From the NCBI GenBank assembly GCA_951799445.1, contig OX637288.1:12402501-12466500 (forward strand): a DNA stretch of 64,000 bases, written 5' to 3'. A program made the position numbers and the translations under genes. Below are positions 23,091 through 36,370 of this stretch, in pieces. The notes beneath the pieces were generated by a model. The model saw nothing but the letters and a program-made list of their open reading frames with translations. It had not been told where the DNA came from and ran no database searches. Source of the stretch: Pseudisothecium myosuroides. Its lineage: Eukaryota > Streptophyta > Bryopsida > Hypnales > Lembophyllaceae. Positions within the stretch are counted from its first letter, which is position 1; every line of letters starts with the position of its first letter.

Positions 23091-26000
23091 TCAATGCATT
23101 TAACATTTATTTTCTATAAATCTTTTAATGTATTGGACTTTACTTTAGTGCACATCATATATTTGTGACCCAATAGAATTCACTTCAATCCTTTAACAAA
23201 TATCGATGCATATATGTTTAGTTACTGATAGGGGTGGAATAATCTACATCAATCTACATCATCCTAGTGTGGAATATTCTACATTCCATCAGTAATAAAA
23301 TATGGATAAGTAAAAAAGTGCTATAATTACCATATATTCAAAATTTTAGGCAAAAAAATAATAATCTTCAAGAGTTATGCACAAAACAAGTTAATTAAAA
23401 ATGCACCTAAGAAGATACTTTGATGTTTAAATTCTTAGAAAATATTGAAAACGTTAAAAAAATAAAACAAATATAGTTCATTTCTAATAACTTTTTAGAA
23501 ATAAGATTCAAGTAATAAAATTATAGAATCGTCATTTTGAATGTCTAGAAATGCACCGGCAAGAGGGGAAAAGGAAATTACTTTTTCTTTAAATCCTTCA
23601 ATAAATAGATGTAATCCTAGTGGAAGAACAATGCACCTAAGAAGAATCTTTCTAAATTTTTAAATAATATTGTAAGCGTTCATTTATCCACCTTTGGTAA
23701 ATAAACTAGTACAACTAGGTTTAAGTTTACTGTGAGATTTTATGCTAAGTGGATGTCTGGGTGTTGTCCATTGTACCTTTCAAGCAATGAATTCTTTTTT
23801 AATGCTTAAATGTCATAAACTTGCAAAAGAACCAACAAAACCTAATCTAAATGCAATAATTAGCCCAAATGGCTGAATTAACTAAGGCCACTGTATTTTG
23901 AGGGGAAAGCATTTATAGTCTAAATTCAGCAAGCTTAAGTTCAAGTTTAGCTCATGCAATTTCTAAAAACATAAAATTCATAAAATTTCAACAATCCTAG
24001 CCAAAGCCAATGATTGGATGAAATTTGGCCTTTGGAAGATACTCATTGAGGGAGCTATACTCAACTTGAAGTCTTGATATCAACCTCAATATCAACTTGG
24101 GTTTCACTAAATCCTTGGGTAGCTTGGATATTTGAAAACTAATAAAACTCCATCTAAGTGGATATTTGGAAACTAATTTTTGTTAGCATCCACGGCTTTG
24201 TTGTTTAATCTTAAAATAACTAGGACAATTTTGGAGAGTTCCTCCATCATATGGGGATTTAAAGCTTTCCCGTCTAAGTGGATTTTGGACACAATCCCAA
24301 ATATTTATAGACTCCTAGATTCAAAGCTTTGCCGTCTAAGGGGAAGCCAAAAGAAAACTACACACTTTTAGACAAACTTAGTTCACACACACACATTGGA
24401 AGGTCTACATTACAAGTTTATACAATTTTTTGTTACTGCAACCATATGTTTGTACTAAACAACACTTAAAATTCATCGCTAGAGGCCCCTCAAAGTAGCA
24501 TCGCCAAGGTACGGTGTGCTCTAGGATTAGTGCAACCAAACCCGAATAAAATTTAACCAATTTTTCGAACCAATTTAGTACAATAATTCAAACAAGACAC
24601 AAGATGAAGTACAAAAGATTTGAAGGGACCCCAAGTCCTTCAAAGCTTATCAAAAGAACAACAATTGGAGCTTAAAATGCTCCAAAAACACATACGTTTG
24701 GCAAGTTGGCTCAAAGTGGCCAAAATCCAACTAAATGGTGTAAAATGTGCCAAAAAATGGCTATAAAGGGTGTTTTGAGAGTAGATTGAGTGCCTTTATA
24801 TACTCTTCCAAGGGCACTCACCCCCCCCTCATTTTCCTAGTGGTAATCTTATCAGTTAAGATTTTCATTCTAATTTCCCATTTTAGACTTTCAATACTAG
24901 TTCAAAATTCTAACTTCTAGAGAAAGACTCCAAATCACAAGCAAATTGCGTCATTGGATTCAAAAGGTCATTTTTGGTCTATAGCAACCCCCCCCCCTTA
25001 TTTGTCTCACAAATCTCATTAAAATCTAGCATCAACTTAAAACCAAAAAAGGATAAAAATTCAACCTGTGGAGTTTAACTTTTTGTGAAAAATAACTAGA
25101 GTAGGTTCCTTAGTAGATATGAGGGAGTAAAAAAAGACCTAACTTTGACCCCATTCCAATTTCATATGCTCCCAGGACACCAAAGAACTTTGTCATAATC
25201 TTTAAATTTGTCAAAAATTGGAGAATCTTGCCAGGTTGGGTACTTTTAACTATCAAAATGTCTTGAAATTTGTCAAAGCATCTTATAAACATAAAAAAAA
25301 TTAGTCTAGTTTTTAGTGAGATTTTACTGCCACTGGGATAATTTCTAAAAAAATTCCATCATAGCTTTTGGCCGTCCACTGTCCAAAAGAGCATCTTGTC
25401 AATATTACAAAATTTTGAAACTTTTCAAAGAATCTCTCATGAAATTCTACAAAAGATATGTAGGCTTGTATTTTTACTCTACACATTTGACAAAGGAGAA
25501 TCAAATTCCGCCATCTCCTTTAAATTTTAGTACCCAAAGAATCTTTTACACGGAGGGGAATCTGGCAAACCGATTTTGCTATTGAGTTCCAAGTGTGATT
25601 TCAAACCTAAAACACCATATTTCATTTGTAGATGCCTCCTACTGGTCCGTCTTGAGATTGTAACTTCTACAAGCTAACAATTGGGGTTTCTACTATTCCA
25701 CAAAAGTGACTAGGAACTTAAACCTTTCTTTGGGAATCAGCTAGAATATTCATATAAGTTCCCTCGGACCAATTTTAGCCATAAATTGTCACATGCACTA
25801 TAGGTTTAGGCAGCTTGGACAATATTCAATCCAAATATATTATTTACACGAATTCTAAGGTTCTATCCTATTTACAAGTGGGATTTGGGTTTAAGTTGGT
25901 AAAAACAATCTATTTAGAACCAAATACCTTATTGGCATGTAACATACCTATTTTAATTTTATACTTCTTTGGGGGGCTTTTTTGTATATAAAACTACACT

Positions 26001-26641
26001 TAAACTTGTGAAAAACGAAAAAAAAATCATGAGTCTCAAGTGACAAATTGGGAGCTCACACCTTGAGAGTTGCAAGTTAGAGAATAGATAGGGGATTGCT
26101 TCTTGCAAAACCAACATGAATAAGGCCAAGAAGAGTAATTTGACCAATTAATAAAGGATTGACAACCAACTAAACAAATCTATTTAATTCTAAAACCCGT
26201 AGTTAATGAAATACTTAGTAGAATTTACAAGGCCATGTCTTTTGATTCGTTTGATTTTAAGTATTCATTAGAATTAATTAGTCTAATAGAAGTCACAGTG
26301 GCAATGCAAAAATCCATTAGAAAAATTAGAAAGAATAGAAGGGACTATAAGAAATAGTAGAAGAAGGGAAGGAGGATGAATTAGGTGAAAGAAAAAGAAA
26401 AGAGATTAGTTTAGAATTACAATTATTTTTGCAAACTTCCTATTTAAGTAGTACCAAGGTATCAACATCATTTGAGGTATGCCCTTAACTTTGCCCTTTG
26501 ATTATTATATTTTTTCATAAAAATAGGAATTCAAATTAAGAAATAGACAATTAAGTCAATCTTTAGCAATCCATTGAAACTCAAATTTGAATTCAAATTC
26601 AAGTATTTAATTCTAGAGGTTTTCAAAATCATATTAAACTT
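23091..26641. other. AT-rich intergenic DNA, no gene seen
   Basis: 3.5 kb with no frame resembling a protein. It contains short low-complexity tracts: (AC)n near 24386, a C8 tract near 24820 and a C10 tract near 24990. There may be decayed repeats (23560-23660 repeats 'gcacctaagaaga'). I could not assign any family. Confidence 0.4.
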
Positions 26642-26645
26642 TTAA

Positions 26646-27548
26646 TCCCTAAAGGACCAACGTGTTTAGAGGCCCAAAACTGCTTCAAAATACTTGTCCC
26701 CAAAGCAAGGTCAAAATCTTCATCGATATTTGTTTTTTAACAAATTCAACCGTAGGATCCTTTGGTTAACTTGCACAAGTACATTGTTCCAAAATTTTAT
26801 GATGAATATCCTCACCAATTGCAATATCAATGTGCCTAAGCTTCAAAATGTAGACTTTTCTAGACCTTCCAAAAGGTGAAGTTTTGTCTTTCAACATTTT
26901 TAGAAAAAAACACGTATGTCCTATTACTTGTGCATTTTAGACAATATGCTGGAAAATGGGTTGAAAAAATATGTAAAAAGTTTTAACCAAAAAAACTTTT
27001 ATATTCATTTGTAAAAAAATTGTAAAGCGAAAGGTAATGCTGAATGAAGGATAAAACTAATATGCTAATAATTTTTGGAAGAATTTGAAATTTTTTAATC
27101 CCAATGGTAAGAATGCTCTAACGGACAATTAGAATCTTTTGTTTTCATTTTCATTTGAAAATTTTCAAAATTAAGAGCAAAAGATGACTTTATATGTTTT
27201 TCCTACCTTCATTGCCCGCAAAATAAAATTCCTTGTAACTCTTACCTCATTATTACGAATTGAGTGCTTCAATTTTTTTGAGTAGGTATCAATCTACACA
27301 ATTCCAAAAAAATATTTTTTATTTTTTTGGAATATATTTTTTGTTGCCCGATTTGACATTGAAATTGAAAAAATCCTTCTAACTTTTGCATTACTTATTG
27401 GAATGACATAAAACAAAGCTTCACACGTAGATTATGATGAGTAGCATCCATCATAAAAAATATCATGCAAAAATTCCAAATTATGAAGTCAATAGAGCTT
27501 GCCCAAGTTCTCAAAAAGCCCAAAGTGGGCTCCTTGGTCCTTTAGGGG
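26646..27548. mobile_element. TTAA-flanked non-autonomous element, family B (B2, uninterrupted)
   Basis: 903 bp between TTAA (26642-26645) with left end TCCCTAAAGGACC and right end GGTCCTTTAGGGG plus TTAA (27549-27552). This copy holds the undisturbed sequence TTTTTTAACAAATTCAAC at about 26733-26750. The same point in copy B1 carries an inserted family C element. Non-coding. Confidence 0.8.
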
Positions 27549-27552
27549 TTAA

Positions 27553-29065
27553 AACAAAGAAAAATAGAAGAAGATATGAATGGATGAAGTTTAACAGTCA
27601 AAGAAGTTAGATTTGGGATAAAAATAGTACTCCGTAAAAATCATCCAAAAAAGTCAAAAAATAATATTAAAATTAAAATTAAAGTCAAAGGTCAAAACCT
27701 AAAAGAAAAGTCAATTTGGAATTATAAATCAAAAGAAAATAGTGGATGAAGTTTTAGAGTCCTAATTATCAGCCAAACTTCTTTTATTCGCAACTTTTGA
27801 TTAAAAAATCCAAATTATAAGTGTTTTAATATTTTAGATGAATAATTTTAGTTTTTATAGATTATAGATTAAAATATGAAAATTTTAAAGATAATAAATT
27901 AAATTTAAAAATCCAAGGTAGTAGTTATTAAGTAGATGATTAGTGAGAATCTTTTGAAGACAACTAAGATTTTTTTTGAAATTAGGATCAGTTAGAAAAT
28001 CTTTAGAGGATTTAATAACTAACTCAAATTTAGAAATAGATCAAAATTAAGGAAGATAATGTAGGATGAAATTTGATCTTAACCAAGTTAGATTCAAATG
28101 AAAGTAGTAAACTTCCATCCAATTCAAATAAAATTGAAACCTTAGAAACTAGGATTAAATTTGAACTAAATCCCAAAATCCAAAGTGAATTTGGATAAAT
28201 AAGTTAGTAGGAATTGATGGATGAAGTTTGTTAAATTGATTTACAGATAGAACTTCATCCACTAATAACTTTTAGTAGGAAATTTTGATTATAAAGTGCT
28301 TTACCATTTTGATAAGGGTATGACATGCTCTACTACTTAGGCTACTTAGAATCTAAATTTAATTAGATTTTATTTGAAAGTTTAGTGCTTTGGCCTACAT
28401 TGGTTAAACCGACCGAAACTTCTAATTTTTGGAAGTTGCATTGTTTCAAGTTTACACTTAGATCCTTAGGATTTACCATAAAATAAGATTCTTCTATTGC
28501 TTGGAAGGCACAATTGAACGACGCCTAAATATCCATTTAAAAGCGTAACACCTAAAATACAAAGAATCCGGTTGTGCTTGTTCTATCTCAAAAGTGGAGA
28601 TAAAACGCTCGCATCAATTATGTCCCATTAGCAACAATGTCTACATCAGCAACCACATTGGATGGCATATGCCATGTCAACTATACCTTGTCAATGACAA
28701 TGTGTACGTTAGCAACCTTGTCAACAAAGACACTTGATGAACTTTCATATCAAAAAATGGATGACAAATAACCACATTGACTTAGGAATCCTAAATAACT
28801 AGTCCACAATGAATCTAATCCTAAAAACAAGTTGCAATTGTTGATCAATCATGGTTGTCATATACTACTCAAAGTGCGATCATCTATGTTAGTCAATGAT
28901 AGTTTTTTTTTTCTATTAGTGCCACTGTATCACTCTTAAGTTGACAATTCTATTGACTAAACAACAAACACTTTTTAGGTTTTTGCCACCGTACTCAATA
29001 CATTTGTATCAACCAACAAATATTTTTATCATTTCTAAGATCAAAGATACTTAAACCAAGTGTTT
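27553..29065. other. AT-rich intergenic DNA, no gene seen
   Basis: No recognisable gene or element end. A mildly more GC-balanced stretch at 28480-28880 (repeated 'gcaac' and 'tcaatgac' phrases) has no open frame of note. Confidence 0.35.
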
Positions 29066-29793
29066 AGGGGTAATTGCACACAACACTTGCTAATTTTGTT
29101 GTATTTTACAAAACTCATGCTTTTTTTCTGGAATACTTTAAAAATTAGAAAAAAAAATTACAATTTAAAAAATATGGCCTATGCATATACCTATAAGATG
29201 AAGGTAACCACCCGAATAACCACCAAAGGAAAATTATAGAAAAATTCTCTAAGTCTAAGAATTAGAATAGTATAATCTCAAGGAAACACATACTTTGATG
29301 TTTTAATTAGGAAAAAATAGGAAATTTTTAATCTTTATTTATTTTTAATTTTCTATTTGTAGTAATTCTATGGAAATGGTCATTCACCAAAAAAACCACC
29401 AAAATAATTTTTTACATGTTTCAAAATGCAAGTAGAAAGAGGCACATTTTGTGAACTTTTATTAGATATATAATTTATTATTTTTAGAATTTTTTTGAAC
29501 AATAGCTAAAAGTATACCACAAGACCATCTCTTCCAAATTTTAGCTCCAAACTCGTTCTAAGTACTTTGTTTAAAAAAAAATTGGCAAATGTAACATAAA
29601 ATTGGGGGCTATTTTTGGATAGTAATTTTTTTTTTAAATTCCAAAAAAAATAGACAAGGCACGTAATAGTCATGAATACTTTGCCTATGAAATTTGAGTC
29701 ATTTGGAGTTGGAACACAAAAGTTATGGCCAAAAAAGAAATCAACTAAAGACGTGTGACAGGAAATGATACAGGTGTTTTGTGCAATCACCTT
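29066..29793. mobile_element. Inverted-terminal element, family H (H1)
   Basis: Left end AGGGGTAATTGCACACAAC; right end GTTTTGTGCAATCACCTT (its complement); about 728 bp. The same type of ends occurs at 46304-47053. No coding frame. Confidence 0.65.
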
Positions 29794-29905
29794 TGGATTA
29801 AAAAAAAATTGAGTCAATTGAAACTAGTGTATGGCAGAATAGAGCTTGTAGGAATGGACAATAGTCGGGCCAACTTATCAATCCACTAAGCGCTTTTTCT
29901 TTTAA

Positions 29906-31690
29906 CCCCTAAAGTTCCTTGACTATGTTTTCACCCAAAACACTCTAAAATTGCCATTTCTAGTACAAGTACCAAATTTTTGAAAAAAAACAATTTTGGA
30001 CACACGTAACCATAGGAGGCTTATAGTATGCTAGTTTTAGAAGATGTGGAAAAAATTCTGAATTTTCCACCATGAGGATTGGAAGATATTAGCGTTTGAA
30101 TAGGCAGAAATCCTTTTTTTGTCCGTGCAAAAAAAAGGGCAGCTGCGCTTCACAAGCTCACATTTGTATGAGAAAATGTCCAAAATGGTGGTGCTTCTTT
30201 GAACTCTTTTTTCTAAACAAGTTGGCTACATGCTTAAAAAAATTCAAATCATTTGGAATTGTACAACATATAGGAAAAAAATAGTAAGTAGAAAAAAATA
30301 GAGAATGATTCAAAATACAAAATTGTTAAGAATTTAATTATGGAATTGAAATGTCAATCCCAATGGTTGTAATGTTTTTATAAACAATCTACATCCTATG
30401 ATTTTAGTTTTTTCAAAAAATATTGAAAATTGAGTGAAATAAACGACTTCAAAGTTCATTTTAGAGTATAGAATCCATAACTACCCGCAAACTAAAACTC
30501 CTCATAACTTTTGAGTCATTGATTGAAATGGAATGATCCAAAGCTTTCCACATATATACAAATCTAGAAAACCAATTTCAAATTTTTGTTTCTGATAAAA
30601 GTGATTTTTTATAACTCCTAAAGGACCGAGGCCTTTTTTTATTGCCAAAAAACACTCAAAACTGCCATTTCTATAGCAAAAAGTAAAAAAAAATTAAAAT
30701 TGTTTTTTTTTCACATCTAACCATAGGATCTTACACTTAATTGGTATGAGAATGTGTAAAAAAAAATTCAAATTTTTTGACCACACAGATTGCAAGATAT
30801 CTGCGTTTAAAGTGGAAAAAACAAGTTTTTCAATACATTGCGGGACCAGATTTTTTGACTTTAAACATTTTTAACTTAAAATTTTTGCACTACAGCGTTT
30901 TAAGCTTTAAATCTTTATAGTGGAGAATTGAGTTGAGAGTCTAGGGAAAAAAAAATTCAAAAAAACTTAATTATCATTCTTAAAAAAATTGTTAAGTAGA
31001 AGTAGGTACAAGATATAGGAGGAAAATCTAAAATATTCATATATTTTAGATGGAATTAAAATTCACTAATTCCAATGGTGAGATTGTTCTAGCAAGTAAA
31101 CTAAACCATTCCAAAAAAAAAATTGAAAAATTACAAAAATTGCATTCCGAAATGAATCCTACAAGTTATTTTTTTCAAGAAGATGCTCTAACTGCCCGAA
31201 AAACAAGAATGTCCATAACTTCCTCATAACAAATCCAAATGAAATGAACCAAAGCTTTACAAATAGACAAAAATATAATCTATGAGAAAAAAAATATTTA
31301 AAAAAAAAATTCAAAATTTTGCAAATTTTTTTTGCTGCCCCCTGTCCCCACGCATTCCAAGAAATGGCCTAAATTCTCGCTCAAAGGTCCGATTTCAAAA
31401 AAATAAATTGCCACGTACCTCTCTCAATTCTTCATGTTCACAAAAAGTTTCAAAAAATCAGGAGAAAATTTCAGCCCGTAGGTACCTGCCCGAAAACGCA
31501 TTTGTCCCACGAACGGACAACGGTCCTTTAGGGGTTAATCTGCCCAAAACTGCTCGAGTTTAGTGTACATGAAAGATGTTCCTTGTCCCGACCTTCTATT
31601 AAAATTCAGCCTAAAATATGCAAATTTCTAATCACAGGTACCTGCCCAAATATCCATGTTGCTAACAGTAGCAGGCTGGTTCTTTAGGGA
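29906..31690. mobile_element. TTAA-flanked family A element (A6) interrupted by a second family A element
   Basis: The left end TTAA plus CCCCTAAAGTTCC is at 29902-29918. The element runs to 30610, is broken by A5 (30615-31534), resumes with GTACATGAAAGATGTTCC and the other right-half blocks, and ends CTTTAGGGA plus TTAA (31691-31694). The right half matches the end of A1 (about 53955-54098) in order, so this is a nested insertion. Confidence 0.75.
30615..31534. mobile_element. TTAA-flanked family A element (A5), nested
   Basis: About 920 bp; left end CTCCTAAAGGACCGAGGCC preceded by ATAA (decayed TTAA), right end GGTCCTTTAGGGG followed by TTAA (31535-31538). The interior matches A1 and A3: AACTGCCATTTCTATAGCAA, GATTGCAAGATATCTGCG, CAAGAAGATGCTCTAA. 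Non-coding. Confidence 0.8.
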
Positions 31691-31830
31691 TTAATTTGCA
31701 GTTGATAGTGTTGAAGATGTCATTAAAGAAATGGATTGCAATAATATGTTTTATACTAGGAAGGCCGTGATATATACATTGTAGCGTGGGATTGGTTGTT
31801 GATGGCATTTGGAGTGTACACTGCCCTCTA

Positions 31831-32672
31831 GAAAGTAAAGTAACCCCAATTTCAACTTAAAAGAATATTTGTCAAAATTTGACCTTTTTAAATATATATA
31901 TTAAAAATAATCTATTAAATTTTATTTTTTTTGCAATCTTAATCAACATGCCAAATTTCGATTTCAAAAAAAAATTATTTTTGATAAATTATTTTGTGTG
32001 TTTTTCATTGTGATACAAAATAATTGATTCAACAATACTGGTGATGAATTTTTAAATTTTATTGTGCAAATATTTAAGAAAAATCGATGCGCACATTTCA
32101 CTTTTATGAAAAAAAAACATTACCAAGGAAAATTTTACACTATAGAGAATTCAATGTCAAGGTGTCACTAATCAAAAATTTGTGCAACAAATTTCTCTAG
32201 ATTATAATTGGGATTTGGCAAACCAATTGCACCATCATGCTTATAGGTAAAAAAATAATTATAATTCAAGGATCAATTAGTATAATATAATTACAATTTA
32301 GAAATATCTATTTTATAAAATTTGGGAAGGCAACCCCTTGACATGGAATTCTTTGTAGTGTAAAATTTTTCCTTGGTAATGGTCTTTTCCCCTAAAAGTG
32401 AAATGTATACGTTGATGTTTCTTAAATATTTGCACAATAAGTTTAAAAAATTCATCACCAATATTTTTTAATCAATTATTTTGTATCACAACGAAAAACA
32501 CACAAAATAATTTATCAAAAAAAGAATTTGTTTTTTTAAAATTAAAATTTGGCATGTTGATTAAGATTGCATGAAAAAATTAATTCATTAGGTTAGTTTT
32601 TAAAGTTGGATCAGAAAAGGTCAAATTTTGAAAGAATTTCTTACAAACCGAAATTGGAGTTACCTTACTTTT
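31831..32672. mobile_element. Long-inverted-repeat foldback element
   Basis: The left arm (about 31835-32165) and right arm (about 32337-32672) are reverse complements at roughly 80-85% by eye. They share outer ends AAAGTAA(A/G)GTAAC, GCAATCTTAATCAACATGCC, ATTATTTTGTGTGTTTTTC and ATTACCAAGGAAAA. A spacer of about 170 bp separates them. Non-coding. The outer ends resemble those of the element at 39223-39516. Confidence 0.8.
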
Positions 32673-32771
32673 GTACATCAGTTACTTCTACATTTTTTGG
32701 AAATTGTTTCTAAATATGACCAATATTTTCAAGGGGAAGATGTACATAACTATTCTAGACCAACCTATATA

Positions 32772-33000
32772 CTCCCTCGGTCTCGAAATAAATCCGGGGT
32801 TTCCTAGAAATGGCTAGATTAAATCATGGGTTGTTCCTATTTTTAAGGGATTGCAAAGATATTATAGCTTCTACTAAACCCCACTAGGTGTGAAAGAATG
32901 GAAATTAAAAGTGAAGCGGCGCATGTTGAAAACAAGCGGCAAAAGTGACAAATTTTTGTCCTTTTTGGAATTGCTCCAGTGGTATTAATTTTGATCATTC
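32772..33000. mobile_element. Left end of a Stowaway-like MITE, partial
   Basis: TA followed by CTCCCTCGGTCTCGAAATAA at 32770 on is a Stowaway-type left terminus. I find no matching right terminus nearby, so the right limit is nominal. Confidence 0.4.
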
Positions 33001-33358
33001 TTCAAGCAATGTTGGTGCGGTGCTGATCATTGGTGTCTATTGTATTCAATTCCAACAATGTCTTTTGATTCAAATCCAAAAAATTCTCAACAAAAGATTT
33101 GTCAGTAGCTGTTTTTGTATAGTTTTGGGTTGAATTCTTTGCCTTTGGTTGGTTAGAAGTTGCATTTTGATTCCCTTTGCACAATTGAATTGCTATAAAG
33201 TCTTTGGAGTGTAACACCTACAGATTCTTTTGCTTAAGGGTGTTCGAACTAGCTTCAGTTGTTGTCCATCAAGTTGTGGAGAGCCAATTCGGAATTTCAT
33301 TTGAGATAAGTATATTTGAAAACCCTTGGATTTATTTTGAGATTGAGGGAGTTTGTAT

Positions 33359-34562
33359 CATAACATTCAGTAGCTTTCAGAGAGGCTGCCTTTTCCTCTC
33401 TGGAGTCCTCATCCACGACTTTCATCCCCACATAATTAACGTAAGCTTTGGTACCAAGATAGTGACAGTACATTATGGTATGTTCCATTTTTTTCCTTAA
33501 TTTTAGGACTAGACATGCAAATCAACAAATATTTGTAGTGAAAGATGTTGGCCAAAAGTCCAATGAGTATTACACTAATGCATTATTAATATTTGCAATC
33601 AATAACTTATTTTGGGCTTTAAAGTGAAAAGACAACTCTATATATATACATGGGGTGGTAGGAGGTAGAGCAACCCATGTGGGATAAATAAATTAAAATT
33701 TGTAGGTTCTCATGCACTTATAGTTAAGTCAAAAACAAAGAATTGTGTTAAAAGTAGAATTTCAGACCTCATTTAGGCATAATAAAATAACTTTTCTCAA
33801 AAAATTTGAACTAAAAAAAGTTGGTAAATAAAGATAAGTTTCACCTCCAAAAATCCGTTTGGAATTTTGAATCTCCAATCAAAAGTTATGGACAAATTTC
33901 GGAGAGGGGTTGGAATGGATTTTTAAAAGTGTTAAAGGAAATGTCCATTAAAAATCCTCTCCAAAATTTGTCCATAACTTTTGATTGAAGATTCAAAACC
34001 CCAAACGGATTTTTGGAGGTGAAACTTATCTTCATTTACCAACTTTTTTTAGTTCAAAGTTTTTTGAGAGAAGTTTTTTTACTATGTATAAATGAGATCT
34101 GAAATTCTACTTTTAACACAATTCTTTATTTTTGACTTAACTATGAGTGCATGAGAACCTTCAAATTCTAATTTACACATCCCACATGGGCTGTTCTACC
34201 TCCTACCACTCCATGTGCATATAAAGAATTGTCTTCTCACTTCGAAAGCACAATGCATAAATGGATTCCAGTTCACAGTGAGGTAATTCTACAATACCAT
34301 TGAAATAAAAAATCTCAATGAATTTATTAGCATTTTGTTTTCAGTTTTACTTTGAAATTTTTAATTTTCCACTACTTGCAGTGCACAGTCGCGGCGCGGG
34401 CACCAAGTTAAGTTCTGACAATTATTGACAATTGTCCCCATAGCTACTGATTTGGTGTGGAATATACCGTACCATTTCATCCCTCAGATGAAATGGTGTG
34501 GTATATTCCACACCATTTCGTTTGGAGGAGGGCAGAGCCAGTGACTACTACTGAATGTTATG
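33359..34562. mobile_element. Element family P, copy 1
   Basis: 1.2 kb with inverted ends CATAACATTCAGTAG at 33359 and CTACTGAATGTTATG at 34548-34562. The centre (about 33615-34255) is a large imperfect palindrome folding around 33945, with GTCCATAACTTTTGATTG on the right arm and its complement on the left. Near the left end the minus strand has a short frame (33365-33488) containing GTKAYVNYVGMKVVDED, also present in P3. A small palindrome around GAAATGGTGTGG lies near the right end. Confidence 0.75.
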
Positions 34563-34964
34563 ATTATGTTCTTTTTTATTTATTTATAAATATGAAGTTC
34601 TACTCTATTATATCCGTATGATGCCATATGATTTTCTGTTGTAAACAGTTCTTACATTTTCAAAATTTAATGATACTCGTTTTCTTTAATATTGTTATTC
34701 TATAGAAATAATGTTTGTTCTAGGTTTGTACTTCCATTTTTAAAAATACTATATCTGTTTTTTCATTTGCCTTCTATTATGTGTAAAAGTTTACAGTTCT
34801 TTGTTGTAAATAAGTAATTTCTTTACCTAAATTTGAAGATGTCAAATGATAACAACCAAAAAATTACCGTAATTGACAAGCAAAGTTCATGTTGACATTT
34901 AGTGTTGGTTACATTAATACACTAAATTATGTTTTTAATATAACCTATACTAATTGGTACTAAT

Positions 34965-35865
34965 CCCCAAAGGCCCAAGGCCTTTTTTCTACCAAAAAAC
35001 ACTGAAAACTGCCATTTCTGTAGCAAAGATTTAAAAAAATTGAAAAATGCTTTTTTTGCACATATATATGTAGGATCTTACACCTAACTAGTATGAGAAT
35101 GTATAAAAAAAAATTCAAAATTTTTGACCCCACAGATTGCAAGATATCTGCATTTAAAGTGAAAAAAACAAAAAAATTCAGCACATTGCGAGACTAGATT
35201 TTTTGACTTTGAACATTTTTAACTTTAAGTTATTGATCTACAAAGTTTTGAGCTTTAAATTTTTTTAGTAGAGAATTGACTTGAGTGTTTAGGAAAAAAA
35301 AATTCAAAAAAACTTAATTTTCATTCTTAAAAAAATTGTAAAGTAGAAGTAGGTATGAGATAGAAGGAAAATCTAAAATATTAATATCTTTTAGATGGAA
35401 TTAAAATTCACTAATTCCAATGGTAATATTGTTCTAGTAAGTAAACTAAACCATGGAAAAAAAATTGAAAAATTGAAAAAATTGCTTTCAGAAATGAATC
35501 CTACAAGTTATTTTTTCAAGAAGATGCTCTAATTGCCCGAAAAACAAGATTGTCCATAACTTTCTCATAACAAATCCAAATGGAATGAATCAAAGCTTTC
35601 TAGATAGAAAAAAAATATAATCTATGAGAAAAAAATTCAAATTTTTACAAAATTGTTTTTGCTGCCCCCTTTCCCATGTTTTGAGCTTATTTGGTCATAA
35701 CTTTTGGTCCCAGGCACCAATTGAAAAAAAATTATATTCCCACAAAACTTATCAGTTTTTCTATCTTCAAAAAAAAATTTCAAAAAATCACGACAAAAAT
35801 TCAGCCCATAGGTACCTGCCCAAAATCCCATTTGTCCCCTAAAGGGACAAATAGGCCTTTAGGGG
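34965..35865. mobile_element. TTAA-type family A element (A2)
   Basis: The left end CCCCAAAGGCCCAAGGCC follows TAAT (decayed TTAA); right end GGCCTTTAGGGG plus TTAA (35866-35869); about 900 bp. The interior is collinear with A1, A3 and A5. The short frames in it are not protein-like. Confidence 0.8.
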
Positions 35866-36204
35866 TTAAAAGCCATAATTTTTTTCTTGATGACTGTTTT
35901 TACCAACTATATTTATTGAGATCCTCCTCTTTGAATAGTATTGATATCTATACTCTTGGTTAAAATATTCATCTTTCATAATAATTCATAGAGTCGAGTA
36001 AGTGGTTAATATGGATTACACTAGTGTAATATTGTTGCTAATTAGTATTTGAATTCGTAATTAGCGTTGCAAACACTACATTTCATCATTAGTATACTTT
36101 TCATGTCATGTTTTTCCTTTTGAATCTTTGAAAAAATAACTTGTAGGATTCATGTATGAACTAAATTTTTACAATTTTTCAAAAAAAAAATTTCACAGGG
36201 TTAG

Positions 36205-36300
36205 CCCCTGAAGTCTCAAGGCCTTACTTCCATCAAAAAACACTCAAAACTAACATTTTTATTACAAAGAGCAAAAAAAAACATTCCAAACAAAGTATAC
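36205..36300. mobile_element. Left-end fragment of a family A element
   Basis: TTAG plus CCCCTGAAGTCTCAAGGCC and then AAAACACTCAAAACT match the first 90 bp of family A. The match stops just before the 269-bp satellite. A reversed scrap of family A interior also precedes it (36125-36160). Confidence 0.5.
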
Positions 36301-36370
36301 CCGTACAAATTCAATTTTTTAATCAATTCAAACATCAGAGGTTTAGAATAAGGAATCCAAAAGATCACAA

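Noticed and set aside
24370..24680. Possible LTR or primer-binding region because of a more balanced composition
   Set aside because: No TG..CA-bounded direct repeats, polypurine tract or gag/pol coding traces could be found.
31282..31563. 93-codon frame resembling those at 60927-61130 and 35624-35842
   Set aside because: These lie at the same place in copies of non-coding family A. Lengths and frames differ between copies and the peptides are low in complexity.
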